Below, piece after piece: positions 8,501 through 16,084 of a stretch of 64,000 nucleotides of DNA. The notes below the pieces were generated by a model. That model was not told the origin of the DNA. It worked only from the letters and a program-made list of their open reading frames with translations, and searched no databases. Every line of letters starts with the position of its first letter. Positions within the stretch are counted from its first letter, which is position 1. A program made the position numbers and the translations under genes. Origin of the DNA: Chryseobacterium sp. W4I1 (GTDB lineage Bacteria; Bacteroidota; Bacteroidia; Flavobacteriales; Weeksellaceae); contig NZ_JAUSXQ010000001.1 of NCBI RefSeq assembly GCF_030816115.1, positions 1,798,001-1,862,000 of the forward strand, read 5' to 3'.

Positions 8501-9349
8501 GTGAAGCGTATTGTTAATTTCAGTTCGTTCAATGTTTTCAGTATTGAAAAAGAAATCTGGGACATCGAGTACCACAATCATAATTTCTACGAGCTGATTG
8601 TTATAGAAAGCGGAAGAGGAATGCATCATCTTAACGGGGTCAGTTTCACCTATAAAAAAGGTGATGTTTTCCTACTCAGGCCAAGTGATGCCCACGAATT
8701 TTCTATCCGGAACAGGACCAGATTCATTTATATAAAATTTACAGAACAGTATGTATGGAGCAACCTGCTGGCTGGTAAAAAAGATGAAGTAAGCAAAATG
8801 ATACAGTTGCTTATAGAAGACCGGTCTTTTGTCTATGAATCCGCAATAAGAAATAAAACGGACAGGGAACATCTTCTGCTGCTTGCTAAAATTCTTCTTC
8901 AAGAGTTTGACAGCAAAGGCCTTTACAACAAGGAAGTATCATCAGATCTTTTTTCAGCGATAATGACGATTGTGATCAGAAACAACATAGGTAAAGGGAA
9001 AGAACAGATATCAAAAGGATTGAATTCAACTGAAAAGATTCTGTATTATATCAATGTTAATGCAATGGATCCGAGGAAAATGAGAATCAGTCATCTTGCT
9101 AAAGAATTTATGCTTTCTCCTAATTATATCAGTATTTATATCAAAAAACAGACAGGATTTTCTATACAGCAGCATGTGATGCAGCAGAAGATAAAAACTG
9201 CTGAAAAGCTTTTGCAGCAGAGCCGTTACAACATCAATGAAATTGCAGATCAGCTGGGGTTCAGTGATGCGAGCCATTTTAATAAAATATTCAAAAGCTA
9301 TAAAAATAGATCTCCTTCAGAATTCAGGAAAAATGAGCAGACGGTCTGA
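8501..9349 (+). CDS. AraC family transcriptional regulator
   Basis: A 282-residue regulator. The N-terminal half is a cupin sensor domain (HNHNFYELIVIESGRGMHHLNG, then GDVFLLRPSDAHEF), and the last 100 residues hold two helix-turn-helix motifs: ISHLAKEFMLSPNYISIYIKK and INEIADQLGFSDASHFNKIFK, the second ending in SPSEFRK as in most AraC proteins. The start is GTG, with a TAnnTTTG box 17 bases before it. It is divergent from the deacetylase pseudogene with 90 bases between, the usual layout for a regulator and its target, so the broken gene was probably its target; this is inference. Confidence 0.9.
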   Translation: MKRIVNFSSFNVFSIEKEIWDIEYHNHNFYELIVIESGRGMHHLNGVSFTYKKGDVFLLRPSDAHEFSIRNRTRFIYIKFTEQYVWSNLLAGKKDEVSKMIQLLIEDRSFVYESAIRNKTDREHLLLLAKILLQEFDSKGLYNKEVSSDLFSAIMTIVIRNNIGKGKEQISKGLNSTEKILYYINVNAMDPRKMRISHLAKEFMLSPNYISIYIKKQTGFSIQQHVMQQKIKTAEKLLQQSRYNINEIADQLGFSDASHFNKIFKSYKNRSPSEFRKNEQTV

Positions 9350-9387
9350 TCTTTTATTATTCCTTGAAAATTATCTATCTTAAAGCT

Positions 9388-9849
9388 ATGAAAACAAGTG
9401 CCGGTATTTTGTTGTTTAAAAAAATGGGGAATAGTATATCCTATTTTCTGGTGCACCCGGGAGGGCCTTTTTGGAAAAATAAAGACGCTGGAGCATGGTC
9501 TATTCCTAAAGGTGAATTGGAGCTTGGCGAAGATCCATTAGAACGTGCAATAATTGAGTTTAAAGAAGAAACAGGCAAAATGGTGCAAGGAGAATTCATC
9601 GTATTACAGCCTGTTAAACAGAAAGGAGGGAAAACAGTTTATGCATGGGCTTTAGAGTTTGATATTCAAACTTCCGGTCTCTACAGCAATACCGTAGAAA
9701 TTGAATGGCCACCACGATCTGGCAAAATAATCGAGATCCCGGAAGTAGACCGTTGGGAATGGTTCGGATCTGATGAAGCAAAAAAACGGATCAATCCGGC
9801 ACAGGCAGCTTTTATAACAGAATTAGAGGAAATGTTGAATAAAATTTGA
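9388..9849 (+). CDS. NUDIX hydrolase
   Basis: A 153-residue protein of the small NUDIX family. The Nudix box is readable: GELELGEDPLERAIIEFKEETG has the GX5EX7REUXEEXGU spacing with Phe-Lys in place of Arg-Glu at the centre, so the box is slightly unusual. MKTSAGILLFKK is the natural start; a TTG 24 bases earlier only adds eight residues. The C-terminal part (EWPPRSGKIIEIPEVDRWEWF) resembles proteins called 'NUDIX domain protein' in this phylum, which hydrolyse nucleoside diphosphates linked to another moiety. Substrate unknown. Single gene. Confidence 0.85.
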   Translation: MKTSAGILLFKKMGNSISYFLVHPGGPFWKNKDAGAWSIPKGELELGEDPLERAIIEFKEETGKMVQGEFIVLQPVKQKGGKTVYAWALEFDIQTSGLYSNTVEIEWPPRSGKIIEIPEVDRWEWFGSDEAKKRINPAQAAFITELEEMLNKI

Positions 9850-9941
9850 TCATCTGTTTTATATCATAGCGTTTACCTTTAATGACTTGTATTATTTCAT
9901 TATATTTAATCATCAGGAGTTCAATATTTTAAATTTTCATT

Positions 9942-10637
9942 ATGCATCATCTATTGGAAAAACATTATGTGAACAGGGTAGGCTGGCTTCGTGCTGCTGT
10001 TCTGGGCGCTAATGACGGTTTGCTGTCCACCACAAGTATCGTTATTGCGGTAGCTGCTGCACAGACAGATCGCAATACTATTATTCTTGCAGCACTGGCG
10101 GGAATGATCGCCGGGGCAATGTCTATGGCTGCTGGTGAATATGTATCGGTAAGCTCCCAGGAAGATACCGAGAAAGCAGACCTGCTCCGGGAAAAGAGAG
10201 AACTGGAGGAAATGCCGGAAATTGAGCTTAGAGAACTCGCTAAAATTTATGAAAAAAGAGGCGTGAGTAAAGAAACCGCTTTGCAGGTTGCTACTGAACT
10301 CACTGCCCACAACGCACTGGAAGCTCACGCAAGGGATGAGCTGGGAATCAATGAAATTACACAGGCAAAACCTTTGCAGGCTGCTGTAGCTTCATTTGGT
10401 TCATTTGCTGTCGGGGCCTTATTGCCTTTCCTTGTTTCATTATTTGCTCCCATCCATCAGATGGTGTATTTCCAGTATGGCTTTTCCATTATCTTCCTCA
10501 TGCTTCTTGGGGCTGTTTCGGCAAGGGCTGGGGGTTCCAAAATTGGAATTGCTGTATTGAGAATTTGTTTCTGGGGAACTGTTGCTATGGGAATAACAGC
10601 TTTGATAGGCCATCTTTTCGGTGTAAGCGTTTCTTAA
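9942..10637 (+). CDS. VIT1/CCC1 family transporter
   Basis: A 231-residue membrane protein of the VIT1/CCC1 family, which moves Fe(II) or Mn(II) across membranes. Visible features: a first helix with LGANDGLLSTTSIV, a second with GMIAGAMSMAAGEYVSVSSQ, a long charged cytosolic stretch at about residues 70-130 with paired glutamates (the metal-binding region in the plant protein), and three more hydrophobic segments. Full length. Stands alone; convergent with the hypothetical gene ending at 10673. Direction and metal cannot be read from the sequence. Confidence 0.9.
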   Translation: MHHLLEKHYVNRVGWLRAAVLGANDGLLSTTSIVIAVAAAQTDRNTIILAALAGMIAGAMSMAAGEYVSVSSQEDTEKADLLREKRELEEMPEIELRELAKIYEKRGVSKETALQVATELTAHNALEAHARDELGINEITQAKPLQAAVASFGSFAVGALLPFLVSLFAPIHQMVYFQYGFSIIFLMLLGAVSARAGGSKIGIAVLRICFWGTVAMGITALIGHLFGVSVS

Positions 10638-10672
10638 ATGACTGCGATTTCTGTTTATTCAAGACAGATGAA

Positions 10673-11170
10673 TCAGGATCTTTTTTTTATCCCAATTAAC
10701 TTTAAGGCATTAGCACTCAGGAAGATTTCATCAAAAATGGTAAGCGCTTCCACATCAGGAAAAGCAGGAGACATCATATCACTTTTGTTAAAAGAAAGCT
10801 CAACGGCAGAATCGTATGAAGCTTCAATCCTCACCACAGAATATCCGTTGTAAGCAATGGTAAAACCTTCAAAAAGGCACTGTTGTTCGGCTTTCTGATA
10901 CTGGATATATTCTTCAAATCCGGAGGTCTCATCTCTTTTTCCATCATTGTGTTCAAGTGATTTCCAGCTGGTGTAATTCTTGGGTTCTTTCAGAACATTT
11001 CCTTTAGAATCTACAGGAACAAATTGCCCAAGCGTCAGTGTCTGTCTTAGAAAATTGGCATAATTTTTCATCAGACGTAAAGTCTGAAGATCGGCATATC
11101 CTTCGTTTGAATAGTACTCAATAACAAAATCTGTCATCGGGATCAGCTTGTGGGAAGCTTCTGTCGGCAT
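10673..11170 (-). CDS. Hypothetical protein
   Basis: A 165-residue protein I do not recognise. It starts MPTEASHKLIPMTDFV, has no signal peptide or membrane segment, and is acidic with many aromatic residues and mixed alpha/beta composition. The middle holds GQFVPVDSKGNVLKEPKNY followed by SLEHNDGKRDET, and the C-terminal half reads like a beta-rich domain (EGFTIAYNGYSVVRIEASY). The base composition matches its neighbours. It stands alone between the VIT1-like gene and the Fur-family gene, on the same strand as the latter, which ends 114 bases upstream. Confidence 0.6.
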   Translation of the reverse strand: MPTEASHKLIPMTDFVIEYYSNEGYADLQTLRLMKNYANFLRQTLTLGQFVPVDSKGNVLKEPKNYTSWKSLEHNDGKRDETSGFEEYIQYQKAEQQCLFEGFTIAYNGYSVVRIEASYDSAVELSFNKSDMMSPAFPDVEALTIFDEIFLSANALKLIGIKKRS

Positions 11171-11284
11171 AACTGGTGTTTTCTTTTCTAAAAATAAAAA
11201 TAGTACTTTTATTTGCTTTACCCAACTTTAATATTCAGCAGAGAATTTTTAAGCTTTAAAATCAAATTGGATACGGTAAAGCAT

Positions 11285-11674
11285 CTAAGCCTTTACACAT
11301 TTCGGACAGATCCCGCTTACAATGAAATTATATTCCTGGGCTATAAAATCCGGTGGCAGGCTAATCTCAGGAATCACATTTTCAATACAGGTAACGGAAT
11401 GACATTCTTTGCAGTTGAAATGTAGGTGATTGTGAAAGTGCTTTCCTTCCTTACATCTTCCGCTGCACTTTGCAAAATTAACAACACCGTCTATATTAAC
11501 TATTTTGTGAACCAAGCCTTCATTTTCAAGCCTTTCCAGAACACGATAAGTGGTGACCCGGTTACACAGATCTCCTAATTTCTTCTGAATATCCGAGTGA
11601 GATAAAGCCACTTCAGAATCAATGATGACATTTAAAATTTCAGTTTTAGCGTGGGTATTTCTGATCTGTTTCAT
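11285..11674 (-). CDS. Fur-family transcriptional repressor (Zur-like)
   Basis: A 129-residue metal-dependent repressor. Residues 1-60 hold the winged helix (VALSHSDIQKKLGD, then VTTYRVLERLENEGLV). Two CxxC pairs, Cys88/Cys91 and Cys123/Cys126, form the structural zinc site, and a histidine-rich stretch HFHNHLHF at about 79-86 supplies the regulatory site. The length and His pattern match Zur-like members in Bacteroidetes, and the neighbours (MerC-like membrane protein, alkaline phosphatase) fit zinc better than iron or peroxide; the metal is still inference. A matching palindrome lies 8 bases upstream of its start and another in its promoter, so it is probably self-repressing. Confidence 0.8.
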   Translation of the reverse strand: MKQIRNTHAKTEILNVIIDSEVALSHSDIQKKLGDLCNRVTTYRVLERLENEGLVHKIVNIDGVVNFAKCSGRCKEGKHFHNHLHFNCKECHSVTCIENVIPEISLPPDFIAQEYNFIVSGICPKCVKA

Positions 11675-11681
11675 TTTTAAT

Positions 11682-11694
11682 GCAACAATGTTGC
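11682..11694. promoter_or_regulatory. Zur-like operator 1
   Basis: GCAACAATGTTGC is a palindrome around a central A. It lies in the 5' leader of the Fur-family gene on the minus strand, and its right end overlaps the TTG (11691-11693) of the opposite merC-like promoter. Confidence 0.65.
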
Positions 11695-11724
11695 GTTATT
11701 TGAATATTTATATCTACTTTTGCA
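11691..11724 (+). promoter_or_regulatory. Promoter of the MerC-like gene
   Basis: TTG at 11691-11693, 21 bases, then TACTTTTG at 11715-11722. This fits the Bacteroidetes TTG/TAnnTTTG consensus. Both boxes overlap operator palindromes, so repressor binding would block this promoter. On the opposite strand TAACTTTG (complement of 11726-11733) can serve the Fur-family gene. Confidence 0.6.
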
Positions 11725-11734
11725 ACAAAGTTAC
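11722..11734. promoter_or_regulatory. Zur-like operator 2
   Basis: GCAACAAAGTTAC, the second copy of the palindrome. On the minus strand it includes TAACTTTG, the likely -7 box of the Fur-family gene; on the plus strand it starts within the -7 box of the MerC-like gene. Confidence 0.65.
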
Positions 11735-11760
11735 AATAAGAAATTTAAATCCCCTTATTT

Positions 11761-12099
11761 ATGAAATCAAAAATTCTGGATGCTGTAGGAATTTCAGCAG
11801 CGGTACTCTGTCTCATTCACTGTATTATTTTTCCTTTGTTAATGATTATTCCTTTAGGAATAGCCCATAATCCTTATATTGATCTGTCCTTCCTCATCAT
11901 TGGTGCTGCAGTAGTCTACAGGGTTACCAGAAATATGAAAAATAAATGGCTGAAACTTATGTTTTGGTTTTCAATATTTCTTATCTCAATTTCTGTTCTG
12001 GCTGATCTGATATTCGAGATCCATATTCCCTTAATTTATTTAGGAGCAGCAGGATTAATTACCGGACATATCATCAACTTTAAAAATCACAAGCATTAA
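11761..12099 (+). CDS. MerC-domain membrane protein
   Basis: A 112-residue integral membrane protein with four hydrophobic segments. The first contains CLIHC (Cys17, Cys21), the paired-cysteine signature by which MerC-type proteins bind soft metal ions, followed by IIFPLLMIIPLG. MerC was described as a mercuric ion importer, but chromosomal copies without other mer genes, like this one, are thought to handle zinc or other metals. Control by a Fur-family repressor through two operators in the shared 86-base gap, and no merA or merR nearby, argue for metal homeostasis rather than mercury resistance. Confidence 0.82.
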   Translation: MKSKILDAVGISAAVLCLIHCIIFPLLMIIPLGIAHNPYIDLSFLIIGAAVVYRVTRNMKNKWLKLMFWFSIFLISISVLADLIFEIHIPLIYLGAAGLITGHIINFKNHKH

Positions 12100-12135
12100 C
12101 CGAAGTAGAAAAATTAAAATTCATAATTAATTAAC

Positions 12136-12148
12136 GCAACTTTGTTAC
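12136..12148. promoter_or_regulatory. Zur-like operator 3, upstream of alkaline phosphatase
   Basis: GCAACTTTGTTAC is the reverse complement of operator 2 with one change. It lies 46 bases before the alkaline phosphatase ATG, and CAACTTTG inside it differs from a TAnnTTTG box by one base, so it may overlap the promoter. Confidence 0.6.
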
Positions 12149-12194
12149 AGTAATTGAGTTTACATTCTAACTTGCACAATGAAATTTTATTAAA

Positions 12195-13592
12195 ATGGAC
12201 AGACGTAAATTTTTAAAAGGTTCAGCACTTTTATCAGGATTATTCACAATAAATCCTGTTGATCTTTTAGCTAATCCTATAAAGGAAGTTCCGGATCTGA
12301 AAGGAAGGGCTAAAAACATCATTTTCATGATCAGTGATGGGATGAGTTCTGGAACTCTGGCAATGGCGAACCTGTATTCCCAAAATATTCTGGGTAAAAA
12401 CGGAAACTGGATGAATCTGTACCAGCAAAATAAAGTTTCAAGAGCTTTAATGGACACCGCTTCAGCAAGTTCTATAGTAACAGATTCTGCGGCGGCAAGT
12501 TCGTCTTTCGGAGGGGGAGTACGGGTGAAAAACGGAGTGCTCAACGTGGGTGCGAATGGTGAAAAATATGTCCCGATCTGGCAGAAGTTTAAAAAAGCCG
12601 GGAAAAAGACCGGCTGCGTAACAACTGTAACGATTACCCATGCCACTCCAGCAGGATTTTGTGTAAATTCAGACAGCAGAAATGCAGAAAATGAAATCGC
12701 GGAAATGTATGCTGAGATTGGCTTTGATGTAATGATGGGCGGTGGTGATGAGTTTTTTAATCCTTTAAAAAGAGAAGATAAAAAAGATATTTATGGTCTT
12801 TACAAACAGAAAGGATACCAGGTTTTTAAGAAGAAATCTGATCTGAAAAATGTGGAAAAAGGAAAGAAGATCCTAGGCGTTTTTAATTCCGGAGCTTTAC
12901 CCTATTCTATTGATAAAGCTCATATTCCAGAGCTTCAGGCGACGCCTTCACTGGCTGAAATGGCCCAGACAGCGATTGATCAGATGAAAGACCATAAGGA
13001 AGGCTTCGTCCTGCAGATTGAAGGCGGAAAAGTAGACTGGGCAGCCCACGCCAATGATATTGCAGCATTGATCCACGATCAGCTTGCTTTTGATGAAGCG
13101 ATAAAAACAGTGATGGATTTTGCAGAAAAGGATCAAAATACACTGGTGATCATTACAACAGATCATGGAAATGCCAACCCCGGGACCATTTACGGAGCAG
13201 ATGCCTCGAAAAATTTCAACAGCATTTCCAATTACCAATACACTAATGAGTATATTCTGAATACCATTCATCCGGATTTTAATCTTCAGCAGATGAAAGA
13301 CTGGATCTATGAGACCAACAAAATACGTCTCGCAGATGATGAAGCGAAACATTTACTTAGCTTTTATTCCGGACTTGAAAAACAGGAGACTGGAATTTAC
13401 AATTATAAAAAGCTTCCTTTTAAAGCCTATTCGGATATTCAGAGAAAGTATAATTCTGTAGGCTGGATCAGTATGGATCATTCCGGAGATTATGTGGAAG
13501 CCGCAGTTTACGGGCCTGGAAAAGAACTTCTTCCTCCTTTTATTAAAAATACAGACTTACATTATCTGATGTTAAAGGCTGCACAGATATAA
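12195..13592 (+). CDS. Alkaline phosphatase, probably Tat-exported
   Basis: A 465-residue metallophosphatase of the PhoA superfamily, using two zinc ions and often magnesium. The N-terminus MDRRKFLKGSALLSG has a twin-arginine motif and hydrophobic stretch, so it probably goes to the periplasm folded and metal-loaded. The first metal ligand lies in FMISDGM (Asp48), the nucleophile is Ser98 in VTDSAAASSS, further ligands lie in VTITHATPAGF, EGGKVDWAAHAND and ITTDHGNANPG, and the last histidine in SMDHSGD. A Zur-like operator lies upstream, so zinc rather than phosphate may control it; I see no Pho box that I can recognise. Confidence 0.9.
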   Translation: MDRRKFLKGSALLSGLFTINPVDLLANPIKEVPDLKGRAKNIIFMISDGMSSGTLAMANLYSQNILGKNGNWMNLYQQNKVSRALMDTASASSIVTDSAAASSSFGGGVRVKNGVLNVGANGEKYVPIWQKFKKAGKKTGCVTTVTITHATPAGFCVNSDSRNAENEIAEMYAEIGFDVMMGGGDEFFNPLKREDKKDIYGLYKQKGYQVFKKKSDLKNVEKGKKILGVFNSGALPYSIDKAHIPELQATPSLAEMAQTAIDQMKDHKEGFVLQIEGGKVDWAAHANDIAALIHDQLAFDEAIKTVMDFAEKDQNTLVIITTDHGNANPGTIYGADASKNFNSISNYQYTNEYILNTIHPDFNLQQMKDWIYETNKIRLADDEAKHLLSFYSGLEKQETGIYNYKKLPFKAYSDIQRKYNSVGWISMDHSGDYVEAAVYGPGKELLPPFIKNTDLHYLMLKAAQI

Positions 13593-13616
13593 AATTTTCG
13601 AGGAAAACAGCTGTTA

Positions 13617-14219
13617 TTAAGATCTTGGTTTACTTACATATGGATTTCCTTTAATGTAAAAGCGCCAGGGAAGGAGGGCATCTTCCTGAGCATAAGCTAC
13701 TCCGATGCGCGGTCCTGCAACGATCTCTTCATCGGAATACCTGATCCCGTGATCTTCTATCCATATTTCATTTTCGGTGAGGTCTTTCTTATTGAAAGAC
13801 CGGTCTATTCCCAAAGCTTTAGCCGCAGAACCCGGTCCGGAGGAAATGGCCGTTTTAGAAGCTGGCATATTTCTCCTGAACTCCATGATTTCTTTACCTA
13901 TTAATGGTTCTACCGCTCTGATGAGTACTGCGTGCGGTTCGCCTTCTGTGGAGGTAACGATATTAAAAAGATGATGAATTCCGTAACATAAATAAACATA
14001 CGAAACACCGCCCGGACTGTATAATGTTTCAGTACGTTCTGTTCGTCTTCCGCCATAGGCATGAGAAGCTTTATCCAAGACTCCAAAATAGGCTTCGGTT
14101 TCTACAATGATACCTGCGGTCACATTACCGTTTATCTCCGTAAAAAGAACTTTGCCCAAAAGATCCCGGGCAAGAAAAATGACATCCTGATTGAGGTAGT
14201 AAGGGAGGGGAAGTTTCAA
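13617..14219 (-). CDS. DNA-3-methyladenine glycosylase (alkyladenine family)
   Basis: A 200-residue base-excision repair enzyme of the AAG/MPG family that removes 3-methyladenine, hypoxanthine and related damaged purines. Recognisable parts: IFLARDLLGKVLF at the start, IIVETEAYFG with the catalytic Glu, DKASHAYGGRRTERTE, SYVYLCYGIHHLFNIVT, and the C-terminal GPRIGVAYA followed by LPWRFYIKGNPYVS, which form the family's DNA-binding face. Full length. Ends 24 bases from the alkaline phosphatase, tail to tail. Two more repair enzymes lie within 4 kb (exonuclease III and AlkB). Confidence 0.93.
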   Translation of the reverse strand: MKLPLPYYLNQDVIFLARDLLGKVLFTEINGNVTAGIIVETEAYFGVLDKASHAYGGRRTERTETLYSPGGVSYVYLCYGIHHLFNIVTSTEGEPHAVLIRAVEPLIGKEIMEFRRNMPASKTAISSGPGSAAKALGIDRSFNKKDLTENEIWIEDHGIRYSDEEIVAGPRIGVAYAQEDALLPWRFYIKGNPYVSKPRS

Positions 14220-14373
14220 ATCTGTTTATTTATTACGGTTTAGAAAAGTAAAGTTAGGCATCCGGATTCTATTATCAAAGGAAATAATCTATGAAATATT
14301 GAGGCGAAAAATTGATGGTAACATATTACTAATAAGATATTTAATAAAAGTAACTTTTATGTGAAATATTGAT

Positions 14374-14381
14374 TACATTTG
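14374..14381 (+). promoter_or_regulatory. TACATTTG -7 element of the knottin-like peptide gene
   Basis: TACATTTG fits TAnnTTTG and lies 24 bases before the ATG at 14406. It excludes an upstream in-frame start at 14379, which would begin inside this box. Confidence 0.45.
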
Positions 14382-14405
14382 TTTATCAATATTAAAATAT
14401 TCACT

Positions 14406-14591
14406 ATGAAATCGCATCTTAAAAACCAGAAACTAGACAGAAATCAACTGAAATTAATACAAGGAGGCCGCATTCCATGTCCTGCCAACAATGACTGTGG
14501 TGCGGACAACTGCTGCATTAATGGAGCATGCCATCCTATTACCGATGCAGGCCCTAAGTATGGGTTATGCTCGGTCATAATAGATTTCTGA
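14406..14591 (+). CDS. Leader-bearing six-cysteine peptide, knottin-like spacing
   Basis: A 61-residue precursor starting MKSHLKNQ. The leader ends LDRNQLKLIQGG at residues 10-21, a double-glycine site of the kind cut by C39-type peptidase/ABC exporters. The 40-residue core has six cysteines at 25, 31, 36, 37, 42 and 55: C-x5-C-x4-CC-x4-C-x12-C. That spacing falls inside the inhibitor cystine knot pattern. Two other peptide genes in the window share the leader but not the core. It is expected to be secreted and oxidised outside the cytoplasm; target and activity are unknown. No exporter or modifying enzyme is nearby. A hairpin terminator follows. Confidence 0.72.
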   Translation: MKSHLKNQKLDRNQLKLIQGGRIPCPANNDCGADNCCINGACHPITDAGPKYGLCSVIIDF

Positions 14592-14605
14592 TTAGTCATT
14601 TAAAT

Positions 14606-14653
14606 AATTTTCCTCCATTCACGTGATATAAATACTTTGAATGGAGGAAAATT
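14606..14653. terminator. Terminator-like hairpin after the knottin-like peptide
   Basis: AATTTTCCTCCATTC and GAATGGAGGAAAATT form a perfect 15-bp stem with an 18-base loop, 14 bases after the peptide stop. A/T ends on both arms allow action on either strand. Confidence 0.6.
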
Positions 14654-14712
14654 AATTTTATATAGCAGGATTACGAATATACCAAAACTTATCCCACAGA
14701 TTTAATAAACTT

Positions 14713-15063
14713 ATGAATACTCAATCTTTTTCAGATTTTTCAGAGCCGGATACATTGGAAATAGGCCTCAGAATAGCCAATAAGGTTGCAGACCAACTTC
14801 AGAAAGGCAATATATTGGGCTGTAGCCACCGTGATTATTGCGGAATGGGTATGAAAATGAATGAAGGTCAAGAGTTTTTATATGGAGAACTGTATGACGG
14901 TTTTGATTTTCATGTACCGAGAATCTTTAAAAACCGGGCTTCATTTGTGACATGGCTTTCCGCTCAATCTACAGCTTCACTGGCTCGTTTGGATGACGAA
15001 GAATTTTTTAGAGATAACCAGGTTATTACAAGAAGCCGACTGATAGAATTTATTGCCTCCTGA
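14713..15063 (+). CDS. Hypothetical protein
   Basis: A 116-residue protein that I do not recognise. There is no signal peptide or membrane segment. It begins MNTQSFSDFSEPDTLEIG, has an amphipathic helix at about residues 20-36 and a central stretch GCSHRDYCGMGMKMNEGQ with two cysteines and a histidine, then an aromatic beta-like part and an acidic C-terminal helix (ASLARLDDEEFF). The codon use is like that of core genes. It lies between the peptide gene and the DUF892 gene; the arrangement is compatible with an immunity or accessory gene for the peptide, but nothing in the sequence shows that. Confidence 0.6.
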   Translation: MNTQSFSDFSEPDTLEIGLRIANKVADQLQKGNILGCSHRDYCGMGMKMNEGQEFLYGELYDGFDFHVPRIFKNRASFVTWLSAQSTASLARLDDEEFFRDNQVITRSRLIEFIAS

Positions 15064-15091
15064 TCCAGCCGCTTTTTAATCAAAAGCAAAA

Positions 15092-15117
15092 AAAGAGACC
15101 CCGAAAGAGATCTCTTT
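15092..15117. terminator. Weak terminator-like hairpin between convergent genes
   Basis: AAAGAGA and TCTCTTT form a 7-bp stem between the hypothetical gene and the DUF892 gene. It is preceded by an A-run that would be a U-tract for the minus-strand transcript. Confidence 0.45.
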
Positions 15118-15141
15118 GTAATATTTATTCAAATAAAGGTA

Positions 15142-15708
15142 TTACTTTGCTTTACTGTTAATAGCCGTATCTGCTATTTTCGTAAGCAATGCATCACATT
15201 TTTTTTCTTCTGAAAGGGTAGCCAACAGGTTATTAAGGCAGTCTTTTTCTTTTAATACTTTCGCATAAGCGGCAAGTGACCCATAAGTGGCAATTTCGTA
15301 ATGTTCCACTTTTTGTGAGGCAGCAACAATTCCTGCATCTCTTACGGCTCCCGGTTCAGTTTCTTCCATAATGCTTTTTCCTTCATCCAATAATCCCTGC
15401 ATTGCATCGCATTTTTTAGCCTGAGCTTTTTTTCCAAGTGAAGCGAAGCATTCTTCAAGTCTTTTTACATGAACTTTAGTCTCATTATAATGCTTTTCAA
15501 TAGCAGCTTTTAATTTTGGATCTGTTGCATTTTTATGCATTTTAGGAAGTGCTTTTACCAGTGCCTTTTCTGCCCAATAAATGTCTTTCAACGAATCTTC
15601 AAACAAATCCTCCAGCTTTTTCGCTGCACCTTTTTTTGCAGGAGCCTTACCTGCTTTTTTTACTGGCGTTTTCGTCGCTGCTTTTTTTGTTGTTTTTTTT
15701 GTTTCCAT
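15142..15708 (-). CDS. DUF892 (YciE/YciF) ferritin-like protein with a Lys/Ala-rich tail
   Basis: A 188-residue protein. Residues 30-185 form a DUF892 four-helix bundle (KLEDLFEDSLKDIYWAEKAL, KHYNETKVHVKRLEECF, KVEHYEIATYGSLAAYAK), a ferritin-like fold with Glu/His positions that could hold a di-iron centre. The first 30 residues are almost only Lys, Ala, Thr and Pro with repeated TKKA, VKKAGKAP and AKK units, like the tail of histone H1. Such a tail would bind DNA or polyphosphate, so the protein may shield DNA in stress in the manner of Dps; this is inference. Usual family length is about 165, so the tail is extra. Confidence 0.85.
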   Translation of the reverse strand: METKKTTKKAATKTPVKKAGKAPAKKGAAKKLEDLFEDSLKDIYWAEKALVKALPKMHKNATDPKLKAAIEKHYNETKVHVKRLEECFASLGKKAQAKKCDAMQGLLDEGKSIMEETEPGAVRDAGIVAASQKVEHYEIATYGSLAAYAKVLKEKDCLNNLLATLSEEKKCDALLTKIADTAINSKAK

Positions 15709-15846
15709 AATAATTTATAATTTAGATGATTAATACCTGCAATTATAAGACCAGCTCGTGTTTTAGGGTATTCATGTGGTAGGTAAGAACGAATATTCGT
15801 ATTTTAGAATGTACTCTTGAAAGAATAAATAAACTTCTCATATCCA

Positions 15847-16074
15847 TTATTCAGGCTCTTTTCTGAAACTTACTACTTCATATTCGTCATTTGAACAATA
15901 TTTTTTACAGCTGCTATCATTAAAATCATCAGGATTTTTGGAGAAATCTTCAATATATTTTGCGCTTTCTCCTGTATCAGAAGGTGTAATAATGATATGA
16001 TAATTCTGTATTACAGATTCATCGGCTTTCTTTAAAGCTTCTTTTTTATATTCTAAGGCTTCACTGTATTTCAT
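15847..16074 (-). CDS. Small hypothetical protein
   Basis: A 75-residue acidic, soluble protein, second in a two-gene unit 10 bases after the gene that ends at 16085. Starting at MKYSEALEYKKEALKK, it has a charged helix and then a beta/turn part (NYHIIITPSDTGESAKYIED), with two cysteines near the end (SSCKKYCSNDE). An alternative start 16 codons upstream would overlap the preceding gene. I do not recognise it; the closest impression is of short proteins seen in pairs in flavobacteria. No signal peptide. Confidence 0.55.
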   Translation of the reverse strand: MKYSEALEYKKEALKKADESVIQNYHIIITPSDTGESAKYIEDFSKNPDDFNDSSCKKYCSNDEYEVVSFRKEPE

Positions 16075-16084
16075 AAAAGTAATT

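Noticed and set aside
11761..12099. MerC-like gene as part of a mercury resistance operon.
   Set aside because: No merA, merR, merT or merP is present, and the promoter carries Fur-family operators.
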